This document shows positions 57,411-64,000 of a stretch of 64,000 bases of DNA, one piece after another. Position 1 is the first letter of the stretch, and each line of letters opens with the position of its first letter. Both the position numbers and the translations under genes were made by a program. The stretch covers positions 2,204,580 through 2,268,579 of the forward strand of contig KK106984.1 of NCBI GenBank assembly GCA_000611775.1, written 5' to 3'. The stretch comes from Umbilicaria muhlenbergii (taxonomy: Eukaryota; Ascomycota; Lecanoromycetes; Umbilicariales; Umbilicariaceae). The notes under the pieces are model-generated. The model did not search any database. It had not been told where the DNA came from and saw only the letters and a list, made by a program, of their open reading frames with translations.

Positions 57411-59554
57411 ATGATGTCCGCCTCCATTCTCAAAGCACTGTTGTTTATTGTACCTTTGTTCTTGACTTCTTTCACTCAAGCCGCCATTGTCACTTACGAC
57501 TGGAACATCACGTGGGTGCGTGCTAATCCTGACGGACAACACGAGCGCCCGACGATTGGTATCAACGGTCAATGGCCGTTGCCACACCTCACCGCCACCG
57601 TGGGAGACCAGATCGTGGTCAATGTCGACAACCAACTTGGCAACCAGTCGACCAGTCTTCACTTCCACGGTCTTTACATGAACGGATCCACCCATATGGA
57701 TGGGCCAGTGGGCGTAAGTCAATGTGCTATAGCACCTGGAACGACTTTCAAGTACAATTTCACGGTATGTAACCTCTCCTCAACCATCCTCTTCGGTCTC
57801 AAAACTCACTGTTCAAGATCGACCAACCCGGCACGTATTGGTACCATTCACATGATAGTGGCCAATACCCCGATGGCCTCCGCGGACCTCTTATCGTTCA
57901 TGATCCAGATTTTCCTTATCTGTATGACGAAGAGATTGTCCTTACGTTGTCGGACTGGTATCATGATCAAATGCCGGGCCTGATCAAGAAATTCATTAGC
58001 TTTGCTAATCCAACCGGTGCTGAACCTGTCCCGAACTCAGCGTTGATGAACGATACGCAGAACCTCACCGTGGCCGTTGAGCCTGGTAAGACCTATCTTG
58101 TTCACATGGTCAACATGGGCGCTTTCGCCGGACAGTATGTCTGGTTCGAAAACCACACCATGCAAATTGTCGAGGCCGACGGCATCTACACCGAGCCCGC
58201 AGAAGCGAACATGATTTATCTTACTGCTGCACAGCGGTATAGCGTCCTGCTAACGACCAAGAATGACACCGCGTCGAACTTTGCTTTCGTTGCTAGTATG
58301 GACGAGGTATGCGCGGTAGCTTCTTCGCTTTGGCTATGTGAGCTAATACCGCAGAAAGGCTCTCTTCGACAAGATCCCGCCGAAACTGAATCCCAATGTG
58401 ACCGGCTGGCTTGTCTATGACGAGGCCAAAGACTTACCGAAACCCGCTCTCCTCGAGTCCTTTGATCCACACGATGACTTCACATTGGTCCCCACCGACC
58501 GCGAGGAGTTGTACGAAAATGTAGATCACTCTATCAAGCTCGACGTCACGATGGGCAATCTGGGCGATGGTGCCAACTAGTGAGCACTACACCTCGCACT
58601 TTTTGCGTTACCAGGACTGACTGTCACTTCAGTGCATTCTTCAACGACGTGACCTACGTCCGGCCTACAGTACCCACTCTCTACAGCTCCCTCTCAACCG
58701 GCGTCTCCGCCTCCAACGCCTCCGTCTACGGCATCAACACCAACGCCTTCATCCTCCAGAAAAACCAAGTCGTCGAAATCATCCTCAACAACAAAGACCC
58801 CGGCCGCCACCCCTTCCACCTCCACGGCCACGTCTTCCAAACAATCGTCCGCTCCCCCGACGACGCCGGCGACTTCGTCAACAACGAAACCTTTCCCAAA
58901 GTGCCCATGAAGCGAGACACCGTCCTCGTCCGTCCAAATGGAAACCTCGTTCTTCGCTTCCGTGCTGATAATCCAGATATGTCTTCTCCCTTCCTTCCTT
59001 CCTTCCTTCCTTCCTTCCTTCCTTCCTTCCTTCCCCTTCCATGCCGATGACGCTCCACTAACATCCGACTTTCACGCGTCTGGCTCTTCCACTGCCACAT
59101 CGAATGGCACGTCGCCTCCGGCCTCGTCGCCACCCTGATCGAAGCCCCCGCCCTCCTGCAATCCTCCCTCTCCATCCCCGCGGACCACCTCGCCGCCTGC
59201 GCCGGCGCGGCCGTCCCGACCGCCGGCAACGCCGCGGGGAACACGGTCGATTTCTTCGATCTCACGGGCGCGAGAATGGCGCCGGAGCCGCTGCCGGCGG
59301 GGTTTACGGCCAAGGGGGTGGTGGCCCTGGTTTTCAGTTGTGTTGCTGCGGTCGTGGGCGTGGCGGTTATTGTTTGGTATGGGGTTGGCGAGATTGGGGA
59401 GGTGGAGGCGGGGAGGCTGGAGGGGAAGATCGAGGAGGTGGCGGTGAGGGTAGGGGTAGAGGTAGAGGAGCCAGAGCGGGTAGTGCAGAGGAGGGGGGTG
59501 GGGGCGGAGGCGGGGTTGGGGTTGGGGTTGGGGTTGGGGTTGGGCGAAAAGTGA
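57411..59554 (+). CDS. FET3: Multicopper ferroxidase Fet3
   Basis: Fet3 oxidises Fe(II) outside the cell and hands Fe(III) to Ftr1. Exons: 57411-57764, 57818-58306, 58359-58579, 58633-58976 and 59076-59554 (628 aa). A signal peptide ([19 protein letters not shown]) leads into [14 protein letters not shown]. Copper ligands: [43 protein letters not shown] and [18 protein letters not shown]-terminal helix ([20 protein letters not shown]) anchors it in the plasma membrane with a cytosolic tail. The fourth intron, 58977-59075, has AT-AC ends (ATATGT...CAC): only this keeps PGVWLFHCH in frame, and no AG lies in reach. The third acceptor (AAAG at 58358) was chosen over CAG four bases upstream to keep frame. 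A Leu-Gly repeat near the C-terminus is encoded by TTGGGG repeats. Confidence 0.95.
58985..59037 (+). repeat. (CTTC)n microsatellite inside the FET3 AT-AC intron
   Basis: About a dozen head-to-tail TTCC units occupy the middle of the fourth FET3 intron, between the ATATGT 5' end and the CTAAC branch site. The tract forms an unusually long polypyrimidine run. Confidence 0.9.
59514..59548 (+). repeat. (TTGGGG)n telomere-like repeat in the FET3 3' end
   Basis: Five to six GGGGTT units encode the Leu-Gly run of the Fet3 tail. A second tract of TTGGG units follows in the 3' flank at about 59624-59648. Confidence 0.85.
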
Positions 59555-60612
59555 CGTGGTGGGATTGAGGTGTAGGAAGAGTATATATCGTTCGAGGGGC
59601 TTTTCCGTGCGGTTCGGTTGGGATGGGTTGGGTTGGGTTGGGTTGGGGGGTTTTCGGGGTGCGTTTGTAGATAGTGTGGTGCATTGCGCGGCGTCAAGGG
59701 TGGGGGAAATTTACAAAATCCTGCGTGCTCGCTGTCTTGATTAGGGCGGATGATGTCGAGCGGAGACCACTGTCCGTTTTGTATACGTGCTCAAATTCGG
59801 GGTGGCAATACTTGGTTTCAGCACTGGAGTTTGAGTGGTCGATTATAGTCCATTTTGTCCTGATGTTGAATACATATCCATCCCATGCGTGCGCGAATGG
59901 GTATTTAGTTCAATGCCTTCCTTACCTTTTGTCGTATTCGTTACTCCCGCGAGAGTCCTCGGTTTGAAGAGCGCAATCCATCTACTTTCCTTTTCCACTG
60001 CGCCTGACTGACGCTCAGCGCAGATCTGCTTGGGCGACGGGTGCTACGGGGATTGTTCCTCTTGTCGACACAACTTGTACCAGTCAGTCACATCTAAATT
60101 AAACTTATGTCCCATCTGACATCCACATCCAGAACCGCGCGCAAGGACAATGGAAATCGATGTGCCAGGGAGGGGACTTTTTCATGCATGATAATGCAGG
60201 AATGAATGGTTGGGCTGCGAAGAAGAGTTCGAATTGGACGCTCGGGGGATTGAGGAAAATCGGATTCGGTTGTGGAAGTGAAGGGATTGCGAGGACCCGA
60301 GACGAGGGGAGGAGGGTCACTAGAGAGAGGACTGATTGTCCTTGCGCACGAGCCAGCGCGGTAGAAAACGAGGGTTACTTACATGTACCTCGTATCTACC
60401 AAGGCTAGAGTGCGGCCGTCAAGGCAATTCTGACTCGGCTGGAAAGAAAAGCTCCAGGTTGCTCCAAAAGAGGGCGGAGGAGAAAGAAACGCCCCTACGA
60501 TGCCATATATTCTCTTTACGTCATAGTTCAAATATAGTTCAACGAGCAATGCCCCAGCTCGCGACCTCCCAGCCAATATCCCCCCCAAAACCCATCCCCC
60601 CAAACCCCACCT
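59555..60612. other. Intergenic between convergent FET3 and URA3
   Basis: About 1.06 kb. It starts with TTGGG repeats (3' UTR of FET3) and ends C-rich (3' end of URA3). ORFs within it lack support. Confidence 0.5.
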
Positions 60613-61937
60613 TTACCGCCCCACCCCCCTCCCCCTCTTCCCCCCCACCCTCTCCCGATAAGCCCTCCAAGCCTCCCGCCGATACCTCTCCGCCTCCCGC
60701 CTCCGATCCCTCGCCCCCAAAATCCCGCGTCCCACAATAACAACATCGCACCCCTCCCCCCCAACCACCGTCCGCGGCGTGCGATACCGCTGCCCCAGTC
60801 CATCCCCCCTCCACTTCTCATGATCCCCTCCCCCCTCTTCTTCTTCTTCTTCCTCGTCCCCTCCATCCCCGTCTTCATCCTCGCCCTCGGGCGGCAAACT
60901 CACCCCCGGCGTGAAACTGACAAACGCATCCCCCGGCCGGCTGTTCAGCGAGGTCTGGGATACAAAGCCCATGACGAAGTCCGCGTGCGAGCGCGCGGCC
61001 GCGACGCACGCGGTCGTGTACGCCGGCGTCATCAGGTTCCCCGCGCTGCTCATCTGCGCGAGCAGCAGGAGGGCGCGCGCGTGCGGGGGGTCGCCTAGCT
61101 CGGCGAGAGCAGTGGCGCGCTCCTCGGCGTCGTCGCCGCAGTCGACGGACACGGTGCGGGAGAGGCTGATGGGCGTGGGGCTGGATTCGAAGGTCTGCGA
61201 GATGGTGGTTGTGGCGGTGACGATGCTGCCCTTGCGGCCGGTGCGCTCGTGGGGTTTGAACGGTGGGTGGGAGAGGGCGGGCGCGGAGGGAGAGGATTTG
61301 GGGGAGGAGGAGGTGGATGAGGAGGAGGAGGATTCGATGGAGGAGCGAGGGGTGCCGGCGCTGATTTCGGTAGAGACGGAGGTGGTGATGGAGGCGAGGG
61401 TGGTGTGCGCGGCGCTGGAGAGGGCGGCGATTATGCTGGGGCCGGGGAGGAGGTGCGCGTTTGTGATGTGGGCCCAGTGGGCGATGCGGAGGGGGCCGGA
61501 GGTGTATTGTTTTTGGACGGTGCCTGGGGGAGGGGATGGGATTAGCGGGGTTGAAATGTGGTGAGGCGTGGATGAGGCTTGCAGCTGTTTGAACGTGGGG
61601 GGGAGGAAAGGGGATGCTTACTGCCTATGTCGCCGAACTTCCTATCCTCGAATATCAGGAACTTCTTCCGCCGACTTATTTCCTGCAGGCCGGTGATGGT
61701 GCGGTCGGAGAAGTGGTCGATGATGTCGGCGTGGGTTTTCAGCACGCATATCGAGTCGCCGACTTCTTCTGCGAGCTTCAGAAGGGCAGAGGTCGAGGTG
61801 ACGTCGGCAGAGACGCACAGATTGGAGCGCTTGATGGTGATTAGCTGGAGGAGGTAGGAGGCTAGAGGATGTGTGTTTGGCAGGTCGGCGCGGGCGGTGA
61901 ATGGTTGGGTAAGGGAGGAGTGTTGCGGCGTGGACAT
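60613..61937 (-). CDS. URA3: Orotidine-5'-phosphate decarboxylase
   Basis: This enzyme (pyrG in moulds) converts OMP to UMP, the last step of pyrimidine synthesis, in the cytosol. Exons are 61937-61622 and 61523-60613 (408 aa). Exon 1 carries PLASYLLQLITIKRSNLCVSADVTST, ICVLKTHADIIDHF and FLIFEDRKFGDIGS, the catalytic Asp-Lys-Asp motif; exon 2 continues STVQKQYTSGPLRIAHWAHITNAH. Two low-complexity insertions interrupt the barrel: a Ser/Pro/Thr-rich one typical of filamentous fungi, and an acidic Glu run (GGDEEEEEEEGGG). The barrel closes with DFVMGFVSQTSL, FVSFTPGVSLPPEG, RTPRTVVGGEGCDVVIVGRGIL and a helix ending in an unusually basic tail (GGKRGRGVGR). The start at 61937 is favoured over 62075 because MSTPQHSSLTQPFTARA leads directly into the fold. 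Confidence 0.95.
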
Positions 61938-63032
61938 GATGCGGGTTGTGGAGGATTTGGGCAGAACTTGGTCAAAGGATCCGTTGAATGCAATTGAAGC
62001 ATGGGTTGATGGCGAGAAAGAGGTCAGTTGTCGACGGCGACCCCTTTTGCCATCAGGACTGCAGCGACGTGTCACCAGGAGTACGGAAGTACGGTATGGT
62101 TCTTGGATCCGTGATTCTTGCTGGCCACTCGCCTGATGATTTCTGGGCGTTGGGGGGCATTCATTGGTCTGGCTGGAAGGGGCTGTAAGGCTGCTGGGGC
62201 GTTATCGGTACTGTAGGGCACGCGGGTACTCCCGAAAAGCTTGGCTGGACGCATGAAGCCTGCCAGTGAGAACTTAATTCCCAAAGGGGCACGGCCGGGG
62301 CGAGCGGGGTAAGGACCGGGTGTCTCTCTGGAATTACATGATCCTCCCATCAATAATTCGGACCACAGCATTGACTGACTCCCTGGAAAGAAGCCTGGTC
62401 GTCGTGATTGACAGACCGAGTCATATGCCTGTATCAGTAGCTTTAGACGGGAGCTGCAGAGTCGTCTCGTGCAGCATGCTCTCTCCCGTAGCGCGAACGT
62501 GACGAACAACAGCACGGAGAGTGAACGGTGACTATGGCACTTGTGGGTGTACTCCTACACAGTCTGCTTGGCCCGGATTGTCGTCCCATAGACTTTCCCA
62601 CGTCCCTCCGGACACGTCGCGGGACCATGTGCGTAGCTCCAGCAGTAGATGTGGTTGTGCCTGGCTTCACTGGTAGGAGCTGATGATAATCACATGAGGG
62701 GGCCCCAAGGCTGAACTGATCACTGGAATAAATAGCTACGGTCACGATCTTTCGGACTTACTGCGATCAGTGGGTTCCTACAACGAGAATGACAGCTATG
62801 TACAGAGTATAAAGAGACGGAACCTGTAACAACGGTACAAACAGACCAGGAAAGCTGGCTCCCTCCATAGACTCGCGCAAGCCCCTGAAGAAGTGTTGGC
62901 AAGGAGCGAACCTCCCACACTTGACTGTTATCCACCGACGTATCTTATCTTCCGTAGCTACAACTGCTGTCAATGAGGTGCCCCACAAAAAGTAGTTGAG
63001 CTAATAAAAATCCCTCAAGAGTAAAAAGTGAA
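61938..63032. promoter_or_regulatory. URA3 promoter and gene-free flank
   Basis: About 1.1 kb. No gene supported; ORFs of 60-150 codons overlap on both strands and have no common features. Confidence 0.4.
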
Positions 63033-63110
63033 TGGAGATGCAGGGAATCGAACCCTGGACCATTCCCAAGTTCGATGCTAAGGGAATATTATACCACTCT
63101 ATTGGATGAT
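63033..63110 (-). pseudogene. tRNA-Ala(AGC)-like relic
   Basis: On the minus strand the 3' half is intact: T arm CAGGG-TTCGATT-CCCTG with a perfect B box, then CATCTCC-A. The anticodon arm has TTCCC...GGGAA with loop TTAGCA (anticodon AGC) plus seven extra bases, either a tiny intron or an insertion. The region AGAGTGGTAT resembles an A box/D loop, but the D stem is poor and the 5' acceptor strand (about AATCATC) does not pair with CATCTCC. It is therefore a decayed or chimeric tRNA, probably not functional. Confidence 0.55.
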
Positions 63111-63540
63111 TAGCTATTTTGCGCCAAGCAGATACGAAACAAGTGAATACGTACAAACCACATCCCCGTTGAAGTTTGCCACATCTATTACACAATATAT
63201 AGCACAAAACATCACTGCTTGGTGCACAATCATCGTGTTCCGGCCCTTTCTAGCCTTCTTTGGTCTCAATTCAGGGCCATCTTTCCAATCTGCTAAATAA
63301 ATAACCAGTGTATACGATTTTTCTATTTAACACGATACAACAATAGAGAGAGATCACAAATGCCTTTCTGACATTCTCCTTTCGGCTGGTATTTTCTTCC
63401 CTTCCCACGTGAATGGCGACTTCATCGGGTCTGCCGCCGTTGGGGGTACGCGTGGCAGAGCAACCGACATCTGATATGTGGTGAATGGGGCGATTCACAT
63501 CCACGATGTGTTGTCCGCGGTTTCATCCGACTTCTCCTAT
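63111..63540. other. AT-rich spacer, no gene seen
   Basis: About 430 bp between the tRNA relic and the minisatellite. Nothing coding is supported. Confidence 0.45.
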
Positions 63541-63544
63541 AAAT

Positions 63545-64000
63545 TGGGACCTCTTCGCCTTTGTATTCTCTCCATCTTTTTGGATTCCTCCATCTCATTG
63601 GAACTTCCTCGTCTTTGGAATACCTTCGCTTAGAAGCTCTCCATCTTTGGAACCCCCTGGCCTTTGGGACATCCTCGCTTGGAAGCTCTCCACCTTTGGA
63701 ACCTCTTCGCCTTTGGTGTATCCTCGCTTGAAACCTCAGTGTTTGGAGTCTCTTCACCTTTGGGACTTCTTCGCTTGGAACCTCTCCACCTTTGGAGCCT
63801 CCTCGCCTTTGGAATATCCTCGCTTGGAACCTCTCCACCTTCCGAACCTCTTCGCTTGGAGCCTCTTCGCCTTTGGAACCTCCTCGCCTTTGGGATATCC
63901 TCGCTTAGAACCTCTCCGCCTTTGGAGCCTCCTAGCCTTTGGGACATCCTCGCTTGGAAGCTCTCCACCTTTGGAACCTCTTCGCCTTTGGTGTATCCTC
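63545..64000 (-). repeat. Complex minisatellite, 17+17+15 bp units in a 49-bp higher-order repeat
   Basis: Read on the minus strand, units such as CCAAAGGCGAGGAGGTT (17), CCAAAGGTGGAGAGGTT (17) and CCAAGCGAGGATATC (15) recur in that order, giving a 49-bp block that repeats about eight times with substitutions, one 32-bp partial block and one 47-bp block. The array decays toward 63545 and continues beyond base 64000. Because 49 is not a multiple of three, the long open frames over it (63422-63838 and 63630-63968) reflect lack of stop codons rather than conserved coding. Confidence 0.85.

Noticed and set aside
58977-59050. Read-through of the fourth FET3 intron as coding (Phe-Leu-Pro-Ser repeats)
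   Set aside because: It ends at a stop before the HCHIEWH copper ligands and would remove an essential part of the enzyme.
58977-59075. U12-type (minor spliceosome) origin of the FET3 AT-AC intron
   Set aside because: The 5' end ATATGT lacks the ATATCCTT consensus and the branch region is an ordinary CTAAC without TTCCTTRAC, so a U2-type intron fits better.
58726-59697. 323-codon minus-strand ORF across FET3
   Set aside because: Antisense shadow with low-complexity Thr/Pro composition generated by skewed codons and repeats.
63422-63968. Lys/Arg-rich repeat protein on the minus strand at the right edge
   Set aside because: The 49-bp period shifts frame every unit; better explained as a minisatellite without stop codons.

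Overview
The window is nuclear DNA of a filamentous ascomycete (Pezizomycotina; I would not name a genus). The evidence is dense protein-coding genes on both strands, short 45-100 nt introns with GTRNGT donors and CTRAY branch sites, an intron-bearing tRNA, and a typical mould gene set: LAMMER kinase, CPSF73/Ysh1, TAF4, SRP19, sideroflexin, phosphatidylinositol synthase, PTC6-type phosphatase, RBM39-like splicing factor, SCS7, tRNase Z, FTR1, FET3 and OMP decarboxylase. Exon joins were made by hand from splice signals plus family conservation. Every complete model has a length divisible by three.

Layout. 1-6.7 kb (minus): 3'-truncated LAMMER kinase gene, then YSH1. 7.2-11.8 kb: TAF4 (+), SRP19 (+), and a convergent exonuclease III/AP-endonuclease-like gene (-). 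12.9-15.7 kb: a secreted Cys/Thr-rich repeat protein (+) whose stop lies 17 bp from the stop of a convergent sideroflexin gene (-). 16.7 kb: tRNA-Arg(TCG) with an intron. 17.5-22.4 kb (-): a large lipase-like alpha/beta hydrolase and PIS1. 22.4-26.1 kb: a long interval with no gene I can support. 26.1-31.0 kb (+): a PHD-finger protein and a PP2C phosphatase. 32.0-33.6 kb (-): coiled-coil protein. 34.1-36.8 kb: AT-richer DNA with coding-like fragments only. 36.8-40.7 kb (-): RBM39-like splicing factor and fatty-acid 2-hydroxylase. 42.1-45.1 kb (+): an unrecognised large protein with a SUMO-interaction-like motif and a Cys-rich finger-like block. 45.9-53.7 kb (-): tRNase Z, a vWA protein and a BTB protein. 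54.5-59.6 kb: divergent FTR1 (-) and FET3 (+). 60.6-61.9 kb (-): URA3/pyrG. 62-64 kb: a tRNA relic and a complex minisatellite running off the end.

The clearest functional unit is FTR1-FET3, the high-affinity reductive iron uptake permease and ferroxidase. They share one 1.5-kb promoter region that holds five perfect ATCTGATAA sites, the consensus for SreA/Fep1-type iron-responsive GATA repressors: two facing FTR1 and three packed in front of FET3. FET3 also appears to contain an AT-AC intron; no GT-AG solution preserves the copper-ligand HCHIEWH block.

Across at least nine genes on both strands the coding strand switches from C-rich to G-rich toward the 3' end, so that convergent gene pairs are mirrored. 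None of the annotated features explains this.
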